Of a stretch of 24,988 nucleotides of DNA, positions 14,789-22,950 are shown piece by piece. Origin of the DNA: a bacterium (GTDB taxonomy: Bacteria > UBP13 > UBA5359); contig JAQUEL010000019.1 of NCBI GenBank assembly GCA_028685295.1, positions 1-24,988 of the forward strand, written 5' to 3'. The position numbers were made by a program, and so were the translations under genes. How positions within the stretch are numbered: position 1 is the stretch's first letter; each line of letters begins with the position of its first letter. A model generated the notes under the pieces. That model worked only from the letters and a program-made list of their open reading frames with translations. It was not told the origin of the DNA and did no database searches.

Positions 14789-16393
14789 TTGAAGTACCGG
14801 AATTATCTTCTTACTCTTATTGTAGTGGCTGGAATAGCCGCTACAGGATTATTCAACCGTCAAGCACCGCAAAATGCGGCGCCTGACGGCGGTCAGCTGG
14901 TGATAGGCACCAGCAGCGATTTCGAGCCCTTCAACCCCGTGATAACTTGCTGGAGTGTCAGCAGCTGGATCAATGATATTATCTACGACGGCCTGGTGAG
15001 ACTGGACAGGGATAACCGCCCCCAACCCTGCCTGGCCTCCTCCTGGTCCGTCTCTTCCGATGGGCGCACCTGGACGTTTCTTTTAAGGCCGGGTGTGCTC
15101 TTCCATGACGGCCGGGAATTGACCAGCGCGGATGTTGTTTTTACTTACAGGAGCATCCTTGATCCTAAAAATGCTTCAGTGTGGGCGGCAGATCTGGGCG
15201 AAGTTTATTCGATAGCGGGCAAGGGGCCGTATAAGGTGGTATTCAAGCTCAAGTCCTCCTTTGCTCCCTTTATTTACGCTATGCGCTACGGTGTTTTGCC
15301 GGCTCATCTCTGTGCCGGCCGCAAGTTTGATGATCCCATATTTACCACTTGTCCTGTCGGCACCGGGCGTTATCGCCTGGAGGCATTTACCCCGGGCAAG
15401 AGCGCGGTGCTGGCGGCTAATGATCGGTACTTTCGCGGCCGGCCGCATATCGATAAGATAATTTTTAAACGTTACCAGGATCTAACCACTCTCTGGTCTG
15501 GACTGGAGGCCGGAGATATAGACTGGATGGATTACGGCCTGACGGCGGAGGATTTCAACCGGGTCAAGCGTAATCCCCATCTGAGAACCTATAGCTATAA
15601 TCGTCCTTATTATTACTCGCTGGTATTCAATATGAGGCGCCCCCTCTTTCAGGATCTGCGTCTAAGACAGGCTATCTCCATGTGTATCGATCGCAAGGTG
15701 ATTGTCGACAAGGCACTGCTGGGGCAGGGGGCAGTCTGCCGGGGGCCGTACTCTCCCGTATCCTGGGCCAATGACCCCCATGTAGGGGAGCCCGTCTGCA
15801 ATCCCGGCCAGGCTGTCCGGATTCTGCGCAGCCTGGGCTGGAGCGATGCCGATGGCAACGGTATACTGGATAAAAATGGCAGAGAATTGGCAATTACTCT
15901 TCTTTACGATAAGGGGAATGATATCAAGGATAAATCCGCGCTGCTAATACAGCAACAACTTGCTGAGGTTGGAATCAAGCTTAATATAGTTTGTCTTGAG
16001 GTCTCAGTTCTGATCAATAATTATATGATGCCACGCAACTTCGATATTCTGTTTATTGAGGCCATTACTGTTCCTGACCCTAGTGTAATATATAGGACCT
16101 TCCATTCTTCGAAAACAAACGATGGCTTGAATTTCAGTTCCTACAATAATTTGCAGGCAGATAAGCTGATTATGGCTGGGCGCCGGGCAAAAAGCGAAGA
16201 AGATTGCTGCAAGGCTTATAGAGCCTTGCATCGTTTGCTGGCCGATGATTTACCGGTAGCATTCCTCTTCCATCTAAACGAACTGGTGGGTATCAACCGG
16301 TATTTCAAAGGAGTATCTCCCTGCGATCAGGGTATGCTCTGGAATATAGAGGAATGGTATATCCCTAAGCAGTATCAAACAAAACAACAATAA
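14789..16393 (+). CDS. Family 5 extracellular solute-binding protein (OppA/DppA type)
   Basis: A 534-residue periplasmic/extracytoplasmic binding protein of the peptide/nickel class. It shows the typical opening LVIGTSSDFEPFNPV, the INDIIYDGLVRLD segment, LASSWSVSSDGRTWTFLLRPGVLFHDGRELTSADVVFTY, and the C-terminal lobe. The N-terminus is a hydrophobic signal (residues 6-21) without a lipobox cysteine, so it is secreted or membrane-anchored by its signal rather than a standard lipoprotein. It starts at TTG with AGGAGG 6 nt upstream. No permease or ATPase genes accompany it, so it may deliver its ligand to another transporter or act as a receptor for the sensor kinase. It follows the radical SAM gene by 17 nt. 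Confidence 0.9.
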   Translation: MKYRNYLLTLIVVAGIAATGLFNRQAPQNAAPDGGQLVIGTSSDFEPFNPVITCWSVSSWINDIIYDGLVRLDRDNRPQPCLASSWSVSSDGRTWTFLLRPGVLFHDGRELTSADVVFTYRSILDPKNASVWAADLGEVYSIAGKGPYKVVFKLKSSFAPFIYAMRYGVLPAHLCAGRKFDDPIFTTCPVGTGRYRLEAFTPGKSAVLAANDRYFRGRPHIDKIIFKRYQDLTTLWSGLEAGDIDWMDYGLTAEDFNRVKRNPHLRTYSYNRPYYYSLVFNMRRPLFQDLRLRQAISMCIDRKVIVDKALLGQGAVCRGPYSPVSWANDPHVGEPVCNPGQAVRILRSLGWSDADGNGILDKNGRELAITLLYDKGNDIKDKSALLIQQQLAEVGIKLNIVCLEVSVLINNYMMPRNFDILFIEAITVPDPSVIYRTFHSSKTNDGLNFSSYNNLQADKLIMAGRRAKSEEDCCKAYRALHRLLADDLPVAFLFHLNELVGINRYFKGVSPCDQGMLWNIEEWYIPKQYQTKQQ

Positions 16394-16394
16394 T

Positions 16395-16453
16395 CTATAG
16401 CCGGAGGGGGCTTCTATCTGTGGCAGGTTGCAGTGTGAAATAGGCGGCTATAG
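16395..16453. repeat. 9-bp perfect inverted repeat before the sensor kinase gene
   Basis: CTATAGCCG at 16395-16403 is the exact reverse complement of CGGCTATAG at 16445-16453, with 41 nt between. It fills most of the 89-nt gap between the solute-binding protein and kinase genes. It could be a processing or regulatory hairpin; there is no T tract for a terminator. Confidence 0.45.
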
Positions 16454-16482
16454 CAAAAATATCGGGACTGGAGCTGTTACTG

Positions 16483-18723
16483 ATGCATGAATTACCTGAA
16501 GGCGAGTTGTCCGAAAAAAGGCAGTATCTTCAGCAGGGCAGACGATTGATTGTGGATACGGGTCTTAGGCTGGCCGGCCTTATAGGTATGACGGATCTTA
16601 TTACCAGCCGAAAACATAGTCTGCACCGGCGTCTGCTTATAATCATGCTCTGCTTGACCAGTGTTCCTATATTGATTTCAGGCCTTATGGTGACCTGGAC
16701 GGGACAGCGCACTGTTAAGCAGACAGTTACGTACGGCAATATACAGGTGGCTGCAAGGGCGGCCAGGCATATCGAGAGTTATGTTGAATCGGCCAAATCC
16801 ATGTTGAGAGGATGCGCCGGGGTTATAGCCGCATCTCCAATGGATCCGTGGCGGCAGCAGCTTCTGCTGCGTAATCTCTCCATACATTTTACTGCTTTCA
16901 ATGACCTGACGCTTTATGATGTAAGCGGTAAGGCTTTGGCGATCAGTAATCTGGATGAGTCAACAGTCAGTCCTCAGAATGCCGAGATGATCGAAGAGGC
17001 GTTAAAGGGCAGGGAGGCTATGTCCAGCGTATATATGAACAGTTACCAGGTCCCGTGTGTGACGATAGCTGTTCCCATAACCCGATTAGGAAATAATGCC
17101 GGTTTGCTTCTGGCGGAAGTAACCTTGTGCGATATGTGGGATCTTATCGATAGCATCAAGCTTGGCCATACCGGCCGGGCCCTGGTGACGGACAAGTATG
17201 GCTGCCTGATAGCTCATCGCGATACCAGGCGGGTGTTGAAGCGTATCCATATGCACGGTTTTGAGGCCGCTAGTGTTGCTGGCAAGGGTAAGGGAGCCTA
17301 TGAAGCTCTTGATGAGTCCGGTGTAGCTACCCTTAGCGCCTATGCTTATATACCCAGCCTGGGATGGACCGTGGCGGTGCAGCAGAATATGACAGAAGCC
17401 TATGCTGCAGCCTATAGGATACGGCGTCTGGCAATATGGACGCTGGTGCTTAGCATTCTGTTGACTTATATGACAGGCATGGGCCAGGCCCGGAGTATTA
17501 CCAAGCCTCTTCTGGCACTGGTGTCCAGTATCAAGGTTCTGGGCACGGGGCGCTTTGAGGAGCGTGTACAGGTGCAGGGAGAGGATGAGATTGCGGAGCT
17601 GGCAGGCACTTTCAATGAGATGTCCGGTAAGCTGGAGGATTTTTATACGGAGATAATTTCCATCAAGCGCTATAATGAGAATATCCTGGCCGGCATGACC
17701 AGCGGGGTGATGGTAGTAAATCCGGGCGGATCGATCATTACCTTTAACAATGCCGCCAGCGTGATAACCGGTATCGCAATTCGCCGGGCGCAGGGAACGC
17801 ATATTGAAAGGTTTAAAGTTTTATCGGTGTTCAATGATATTATCGCCAATGCGCAGCAGGGAAGACCCTGCCTCGGACAGGAGATTGAGCTGCCGGGGAC
17901 CAATAAAATAGTTACCGTTCACAGCTCGCTTATGAATCCCCAAAGTGAGCAGGCCGGCGCAGTTATTCTGGTATTTAACGATATAACTGAGATAAAAGAG
18001 ATGGAACGTCTGGCTCTGCGGCGCGAGAAGCTGGCGTCCATAGGTGAAATGACGGCAGGATTATCACACGAGATACGCAACTCACTCAATCTTATTAACG
18101 GTTATGCCGCCATATCCATGAAAATGAATGGAGAGATCAGTCCGTACCTGAGTATTGTGCAGGATGAAGCTATTCACCTTAGCGAATTGACGACCAGCTT
18201 TCTTGAGTTTGCTCGTGATAGTAGCCGCAGGATGGCAATGGCGGATATGCAGTCTGTGCTTTCCGAAACAATCAGGCTTTCTGAACCTAGAATAAAGGAG
18301 AAAGGCATACAGTTGTCGAAAGATTATAACGAATTGCCGGAAGTTAACGTTGATGCCGTTCGCTTGCAGCGTGCATTGCTTAACGTGATCCTAAATGCTA
18401 TAGAGGCTACTGCTAACGGCGGAGAGATAAGAATTTCTGCCGGAACCGATAATGGATGGCTGTATATTGCTGTTGCCGACAGCGGTGAAGGTATTCCCAT
18501 AGATCTCAGAGATAAGATATTCAATCCGTTCTTCACTACAAAGAAGGATGGCACCGGTTTGGGATTATCGCTGGCGCATAAGATAATCAGCGAACACCAT
18601 GGAAGCATCGATCTTGAAAGCGGAATCGATAAGGGAAGTAAGTTCACTATAAGGTTGCCTTTAAAGACGGAGATGACGAAGGAGTATATGCTGATCGGTA
18701 ATGATAAGAACAGTAATAGTTGA
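16483..18723 (+). CDS. Membrane sensor histidine kinase (Cache-HAMP-PAS-HisKA)
   Basis: A 746-residue kinase. One membrane helix lies at about residues 52-72 and a second at about 312-330, enclosing a double-Cache-type extracytoplasmic sensor. HAMP follows (RSITKPLLALVSSIKVLGTGRFEERV), then PAS (about 395-500), HisKA with His529 in SHEIRNSLNLINGY, and HATPase with NVILNAIEA, DSGEGI, FNPFFTTKKDGTGLGL. The kinase core resembles NtrB/AtoS types. The ATG at 16483 has GGAG about 13 nt upstream; a later start near residue 36 is possible. It overlaps the LytTR regulator gene by 23 nt, so the two form a pair. The ligand is unknown; the binding-protein gene upstream suggests a small organic molecule or peptide. 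Confidence 0.92.
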   Translation: MHELPEGELSEKRQYLQQGRRLIVDTGLRLAGLIGMTDLITSRKHSLHRRLLIIMLCLTSVPILISGLMVTWTGQRTVKQTVTYGNIQVAARAARHIESYVESAKSMLRGCAGVIAASPMDPWRQQLLLRNLSIHFTAFNDLTLYDVSGKALAISNLDESTVSPQNAEMIEEALKGREAMSSVYMNSYQVPCVTIAVPITRLGNNAGLLLAEVTLCDMWDLIDSIKLGHTGRALVTDKYGCLIAHRDTRRVLKRIHMHGFEAASVAGKGKGAYEALDESGVATLSAYAYIPSLGWTVAVQQNMTEAYAAAYRIRRLAIWTLVLSILLTYMTGMGQARSITKPLLALVSSIKVLGTGRFEERVQVQGEDEIAELAGTFNEMSGKLEDFYTEIISIKRYNENILAGMTSGVMVVNPGGSIITFNNAASVITGIAIRRAQGTHIERFKVLSVFNDIIANAQQGRPCLGQEIELPGTNKIVTVHSSLMNPQSEQAGAVILVFNDITEIKEMERLALRREKLASIGEMTAGLSHEIRNSLNLINGYAAISMKMNGEISPYLSIVQDEAIHLSELTTSFLEFARDSSRRMAMADMQSVLSETIRLSEPRIKEKGIQLSKDYNELPEVNVDAVRLQRALLNVILNAIEATANGGEIRISAGTDNGWLYIAVADSGEGIPIDLRDKIFNPFFTTKKDGTGLGLSLAHKIISEHHGSIDLESGIDKGSKFTIRLPLKTEMTKEYMLIGNDKNSNS

Positions 18724-19483
18724 TGATGATTTGAGATCTTTGGATCTTCTGGCATGTTATCTTGACGACATCGGCGGCATTGATATCATAGGACGGGCCG
18801 GCTCTGGTTTTGAGGCTATAGATATGGTGCAGAAGCTGAAGCCGGAAGCTTTATTTCTTGATGTAAAGATGCCGGACCTGGATGGTTTGGCAGTGGCGCG
18901 TATGCTCTCTGAAAAGGGCGAAGCACCTGCTATAGTTTTTGCCACTGCCTATGATGAATTTGCAGTATCCGCTTTTGAGCTGCACTCGGTAGATTATATT
19001 CTGAAACCTTATGATGAGGAGCGATTGCGCAAAGCGGTTGAGTGGCTGAAGAAGGTTGTTTCGGAAAGACAGATACTTAAGGAGGGAGGCAGAGAAAATT
19101 CCCTCGCTGATACGGAACAGCCCGCTAAAGGCGGCGGCTATTTTAATGATAGAATTTCTTTAAAGCTTAAGGATAGGGTGCAGCTTTTTAATCCCTCCGA
19201 TATGCTCTATTTTCAATCAAAGGATCGTACGGTTTTTGCTTATACGGATAAGGGAGAGAGGCACGTGGTGCAATCCTCCATTCAGGAGCTGGAAGAGAGC
19301 TGGAAGGCCCTGGGGTTTATTCGTATCAGCCGTAGTTGCTTGGTTAACGGTAGAAAAATAAAGGAGATAGTCCCTATGGGGGATCGCGTTTACGATGTAA
19401 TCATGCTTGATATGCAAAAGACGCGTTTACCGGTTAGCCGCCGATGTGCTTCAGCATTAGAGATGCTGGTGAATCCGGATTAA
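18701..19483 (+). CDS. LytTR-type response regulator
   Basis: A 260-residue regulator: receiver domain at residues 1-120 (acidic pocket D8-D9-D10, phospho-acceptor D54 in LFLDVKMPD, T/K switch residues in FATAYDEF and ILKPYD), a linker, and a LytTR DNA-binding domain at about 150-255 (ISLKLKDRVQLFNPSDMLYFQSKD...). LytTR regulators (AgrA, LytR, AlgR types) often control peptide, competence and surface functions. It starts inside the kinase gene, which marks them as cognate. The start has only a weak ribosome-binding site, so translational coupling is likely. Pairing a LytTR regulator with an NtrB-like kinase is a little unusual. Possible targets include the peptide operon itself, but no LytTR direct-repeat site was recognised. 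Confidence 0.93.
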   Translation: MIRTVIVDDDLRSLDLLACYLDDIGGIDIIGRAGSGFEAIDMVQKLKPEALFLDVKMPDLDGLAVARMLSEKGEAPAIVFATAYDEFAVSAFELHSVDYILKPYDEERLRKAVEWLKKVVSERQILKEGGRENSLADTEQPAKGGGYFNDRISLKLKDRVQLFNPSDMLYFQSKDRTVFAYTDKGERHVVQSSIQELEESWKALGFIRISRSCLVNGRKIKEIVPMGDRVYDVIMLDMQKTRLPVSRRCASALEMLVNPD

Positions 19484-19497
19484 ACCGGATTAAACCG

Positions 19498-19920
19498 CTA
19501 TTTCCTTTTGGTAAGTTTAACAACAGTACCATGATCTTCCGGAGAGGAATATTCCACCTTATCCATGAGAGTCTGCATGAGGTATATACCTAGCCCCAAG
19601 CCCTTTTCCGTCGGTTCTCCCTTATCGGTCAGCGGTTTTCTTTTGGCTGTCAGGCCGCGTCCGTGATCGGTGACCTTTATAATCATTCTATCCTGTAAAA
19701 GTTCGAAATCTATGGTAATAAAGGATTTGGTGAGGCTATAACCGTGCAGGATGGCATTAGAGCAGGCTTCCGACACCGCAACTTTCATGTCTTCGATATC
19801 CTGGTAGGAGAAATTCTCTTTCTCGGCCAGATCTCCGAGCAATATTCGCATGGTACTGATATAACACGTATTGCTTGGAAAGATAAAGGTTATGACGTTA
19901 TCCATTTCGGTAACGCTCAT
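19498..19920 (-). CDS. RsbW/SpoIIAB-like anti-sigma serine kinase
   Basis: A 140-residue GHKL ATPase of the RsbW/SpoIIAB class, which binds a sigma factor or phosphorylates an STAS anti-anti-sigma partner. Motifs are the N box DIEDMKVAVSEACSNAILHGY, the G1 region VTDHGRGL and the G2 loop GLGLGIYLMQTLMD. The start is the ATG at 19920 with GGAG 5 nt upstream; the open frame reaching 20043 reads through promoter DNA. No sigma factor or STAS gene adjoins it, unlike rsbV-rsbW-sigB operons. It is convergent with the LytTR gene (14 nt apart) and divergent from hisD. A GGGTAA-type sequence upstream resembles a stress-sigma promoter. Confidence 0.88.
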   Translation of the reverse strand: MSVTEMDNVITFIFPSNTCYISTMRILLGDLAEKENFSYQDIEDMKVAVSEACSNAILHGYSLTKSFITIDFELLQDRMIIKVTDHGRGLTAKRKPLTDKGEPTEKGLGLGIYLMQTLMDKVEYSSPEDHGTVVKLTKRK

Positions 19921-19958
19921 GCTTACTCCAAAATCGTATTGTTGCTTTGTAGAAATAT

Positions 19959-19983
19959 TTACCCATAATCGTTCTGTCCAAAC
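19959..19983 (-). promoter_or_regulatory. Possible sigma-B-like promoter of the RsbW-like gene
   Basis: On the minus strand GTTTGG (19978-19983), a 13-nt spacer and GGGTAA (19959-19964) resemble the Bacillus sigma-B pattern GTTTAA-N13-15-GGGWAW. Other readings are possible, for example a sigma-A promoter with TTGGAC. Confidence 0.3.
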
Positions 19984-20003
19984 ATAGGAAAAGAGCCGTT
20001 GCT

Positions 20004-20033
20004 TTGACACTTTGGCCTTCTCCATGATAAGAT
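20004..20033 (+). promoter_or_regulatory. Promoter of the histidine operon
   Basis: A perfect -35 TTGACA at 20004-20009, an 18-nt spacer and a TGA-extended -10 TAAGAT at 20028-20033. Just after it, CCGCAA (20038-20043) can pair with TTGCGG (20055-20060), a small hairpin that covers the edge of the hisD ribosome-binding site. Confidence 0.65.
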
Positions 20034-20070
20034 AAAACCGCAAATTTTCGGTTCTTGCGGAGGTGCGTTA

Positions 20071-21378
20071 ATGAGAGTTGTCGATAGTTCCGGGCTTGGG
20101 CATAAGGAACTCGAGCAGCTTCTTGTCCGCACCGTTTTTGATTCCGTTTGTGATGAAGAGAAAGCTGTAGCGAGTATACTGGATGAAGTGCGCCGGCATG
20201 GTGATGCCTCCCTGCGGGAGTTCACGGCACGCTTCGACGGGGTTAAGCTTACCGATCTGAAAGTCAGCGAGGAGGAGTTTGCTGCGGCGTATGAGCTGGT
20301 AAGCAGAGAATTCCTCGATGCACTGGCCCTTGCCCGGGACAATATAGCCGATTTCAGTCGCAGACAATTACAGAATTCCTGGTTCAAGTTTACAGAGAAG
20401 GGTTCCATGCTGGGAGAGATATGGCGCCCGCTGACCAGTGTCGGTTGCTATGCTCCGGGAGGTACGGCTCGCTATCCGTCATCCGTTCTGATGACGGTTG
20501 TGCCGGCTGTAGTTGCAGGAGTGGAGAGGGTTTATCTCTCTTCTCCCACACGTTCTGACGGCAGCATAGATCCTCATGTGCTGGTGGCGGCAGCTGAAGC
20601 TGGTGCTCATGCTTTTTATAAACTGGGTGGAGCGCAGGCTATAGCCGCCATGGCTTTTGGAACTGAAAGCGTAAGCAGGGTGGACAAGATTGTCGGCCCC
20701 GGCAATATCTACGTTACATTGGCTAAAAGAGCGGTTTTTGGATATGTGGATATAGATATGCTGGCCGGGCCGAGTGAAGTTCTCGTTCTGGCTGATAAAA
20801 CAACCGATCCATCCTTTGCGGCAGCCGATATGCTGGCCCAGGCTGAGCATGATCCCCGCGCCAGGGCCATACTGGTAACCACGGATCCGGGAATGGCTTC
20901 GGCGGTGAAAGCCGAATTGAGCCGGCAATTAACGGAATTGCCCCGCAGGGATATTGCCGAGGCTTCATTGAAGAACGGGGGGCTGATTCTGTTGGCTCCG
21001 GATATGGATAAAGCATTGGAACTGGTCAATATGGCGGCGCCGGAGCATCTGATTGTTCTGACGGACGATCCTCAGGCTCTTCTTCCGGGAATAACCGCTG
21101 CCGGAGCTCTTTTTCTCGGCGACTATTCACCGGAATCGGTCGGAGATTATCTGGCCGGACCCAATCATGTTTTGCCTACCAGCAGTACAGCCAGGTTCTC
21201 CTCTCCATTATCCGCATGGGAGTTTATCAAGCGATCGAGCTTGATATCTTATAGCCGTGAGGAACTGGCAAGTGTTGCCGACAGTATAAATTTACTGGCG
21301 ACTGTGGAAGGGCTTGAAGGCCATGCCGCTGCTGTCAAAATTAGAATGGATAAGTTAGCAAGGAAGAAGCCGGGATGA
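20071..21378 (+). CDS. hisD: Histidinol dehydrogenase HisD
   Basis: HisD oxidises histidinol to histidine in two NAD-dependent steps with a zinc ion. The 435-residue length is normal. Conserved regions are GCYAPGGTARYPSSVLM, KLGGAQAIAAMAFGTES, KIVGPGNIYVTLAKR, the zinc-site AQAEHDPRA, the catalytic APEHL pair, GDYSPESVGDYLAGPNHVLPT and the C-terminal EGHAAAVKIR. The ATG at 20071 follows GGAGGTG. It is the first gene of the operon here; hisG, hisZ and hisC are not upstream. It overlaps the HAD gene by ATGA. Confidence 0.97.
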   Translation: MRVVDSSGLGHKELEQLLVRTVFDSVCDEEKAVASILDEVRRHGDASLREFTARFDGVKLTDLKVSEEEFAAAYELVSREFLDALALARDNIADFSRRQLQNSWFKFTEKGSMLGEIWRPLTSVGCYAPGGTARYPSSVLMTVVPAVVAGVERVYLSSPTRSDGSIDPHVLVAAAEAGAHAFYKLGGAQAIAAMAFGTESVSRVDKIVGPGNIYVTLAKRAVFGYVDIDMLAGPSEVLVLADKTTDPSFAAADMLAQAEHDPRARAILVTTDPGMASAVKAELSRQLTELPRRDIAEASLKNGGLILLAPDMDKALELVNMAAPEHLIVLTDDPQALLPGITAAGALFLGDYSPESVGDYLAGPNHVLPTSSTARFSSPLSAWEFIKRSSLISYSREELASVADSINLLATVEGLEGHAAAVKIRMDKLARKKPG

Positions 21379-22370
21379 GCAATGGTTTTATGAAGATGTT
21401 TATCGGGGTGGAAGGGCGCCGGGGTGTTTCTGCAGCGGGTGTGGATACGCTGCTGTTCGACGTAGACGGAGTGCTCATAGATGTCAGCGGCTCTTTTCGC
21501 ATGACTATAATAAGTGTGGTCAGATTCTATCTGGAACATGTTTTAGGATGGAGTGACGGCAACCTGCTGAAAGTCGAAGATACAGAGCTATTCAAAAAAG
21601 CGGGAGGTTTCAACGATGATTGGGATCTAACCTGTGCCGTGGTGCTCTTCTTTCTTTATAAAGAGGTGCTGGCAGGCAGCCGGGATCGTGATAAGCTGCT
21701 CTCTTCCAAGCCTCTATTGCAGGATTACACCACGGCCATAAGGAATTCTCCTCTGGAAGGATTGGATGCTGCGGTAGCCTTGGTTCTGGAGGGGCTTCCA
21801 AAGGCAGCGGCAGATAAAGTGATGCTGTCCTGGCACAGAGAAGAGATAACGCGAATCTTTCAGGAAACGTATGCCGGTGCTGACCTCTGTGAAGAGATTT
21901 ACGGCGGTTATGCCAGATATATAAGCAGTTCCGGTTTGATACGGACGGAACGTCCATTGCTGAATAATGATTTGCCGGCCGGCACAGGCTGTCGTCTGGG
22001 CATAATTACAGGACGTACCAAGGGTGAAATGAAGGTCGGCCTGGGATTGTTGAATGCAGAGAGGCTCTTCCCGGAGAGCAGCATAATGACTGCCGAAGAC
22101 GGCAAAAAACCGGACCCGATGGTAATCAGTACCATGATGGAGCGCCTGGGAGCTAAGCGAGCCGTATATGTGGGCGATACTTATGACGACCTGCGTACGG
22201 TTTTGCATTATCGTGCCGGTGGAAGGAGCAACTGTCTGTTCTGTGCTGTTCTTACCGGTCCCTCTGGTGACGGCAACAAAGAGTTCTTCCGTTCCGAGGG
22301 GGCCGACCTGATAGCCGATGATGTCAACGCTTTTTTAGCCATGATGAAGGAGGTACGTGATAGTGCCTAA
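21375..22370 (+). CDS. HAD-family phosphatase in the histidine operon
   Basis: A 331-residue HAD hydrolase. Motif I is DVDGV (D29, D31), motif II is ITGRT, motif III lies in GKKPDP and motif IV is VGDTYDD, so all catalytic parts are present. It has a long cap insertion between motifs I and II. It resembles, from memory, the TIGR01548-type proteins that occur beside hisB in some bacteria. Its place between hisD and hisB, coupled at both ends by overlaps, makes histidinol-phosphate phosphatase the best guess, since hisB here is the dehydratase only and no PHP-type phosphatase is in the cluster. The reaction itself is not proven by sequence. Confidence 0.85.
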   Translation: MSNGFMKMFIGVEGRRGVSAAGVDTLLFDVDGVLIDVSGSFRMTIISVVRFYLEHVLGWSDGNLLKVEDTELFKKAGGFNDDWDLTCAVVLFFLYKEVLAGSRDRDKLLSSKPLLQDYTTAIRNSPLEGLDAAVALVLEGLPKAAADKVMLSWHREEITRIFQETYAGADLCEEIYGGYARYISSSGLIRTERPLLNNDLPAGTGCRLGIITGRTKGEMKVGLGLLNAERLFPESSIMTAEDGKKPDPMVISTMMERLGAKRAVYVGDTYDDLRTVLHYRAGGRSNCLFCAVLTGPSGDGNKEFFRSEGADLIADDVNAFLAMMKEVRDSA

Positions 22371-22950
22371 AACAGCTGAGGTAAAACGCAAGACCGGAGA
22401 GACGGATATAACCGTCGGGATAAAGCTTGATGGAGAGGGGAAATACGATATTTCGACCACAGTGGGCTTTCTGGACCATATGCTGGCTTTGATGTCCAGG
22501 CACAGCCTTATAGATATGGAGGTAAGGGCTACAGGCGACACGCAGGTGGATTTTCATCATCTTACCGAGGATACAGGCATCTGTATCGGACAGGCTATAG
22601 CTGAAGCTCTTGGCGATAAGAGGGGTATCAGGCGTTACGGCTCCTGCCTCTTGCCCATGGATGAGGCCCTGGTAATGGCCGCTATCGATCTCAGCGGCCG
22701 CCCGTATCTGGCCTACAATCTGAATATACGAAGGCGCAGGGTGGGAAACTTCGATACCGAACTGGTTCAGGAATTCTTTCAGGGGCTGGCCAATAATGCC
22801 GCTGCTACCATACATCTGAAGCAGCTGGACGGTCGTAACGCACATCATATAATAGAGGCTGCCTTCAAGGGTTTTGGACGCGCCTTGAGACAGGCGATAG
22901 AGCCGGATCCCAGAAACAGCGATATACCATCTACCAAGGGGATGTTATAG
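22363..22950 (+). CDS. hisB: Imidazoleglycerol-phosphate dehydratase HisB
   Basis: This Mn-dependent enzyme removes water from IGP to give imidazole acetol phosphate. It is the monofunctional form, 195 residues. The two metal-binding HH motifs are present: DFHHLTEDTGI and NAHHIIEAAFK, with FLDHM and MDEAL also intact. Two GTG starts are possible, at 22357 and 22363; the second is chosen because GGAGG ends 9 nt before it, against 3 nt for the first. The gene overlaps the HAD gene by 8 nt and its stop is followed directly by the hisA ATG. Confidence 0.96.
   Translation: MPKTAEVKRKTGETDITVGIKLDGEGKYDISTTVGFLDHMLALMSRHSLIDMEVRATGDTQVDFHHLTEDTGICIGQAIAEALGDKRGIRRYGSCLLPMDEALVMAAIDLSGRPYLAYNLNIRRRRVGNFDTELVQEFFQGLANNAAATIHLKQLDGRNAHHIIEAAFKGFGRALRQAIEPDPRNSDIPSTKGML

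Noticed and set aside
19466-19496. Tandem CCGGATTAAA at the end of the LytTR gene
   Set aside because: Only two 10-bp copies spanning the stop codon; no function or structure can be supported.
20479-21029. Minus-strand frames opposite hisD
   Set aside because: They are shadows of a conserved gene, without ribosome-binding sites or recognisable domains.
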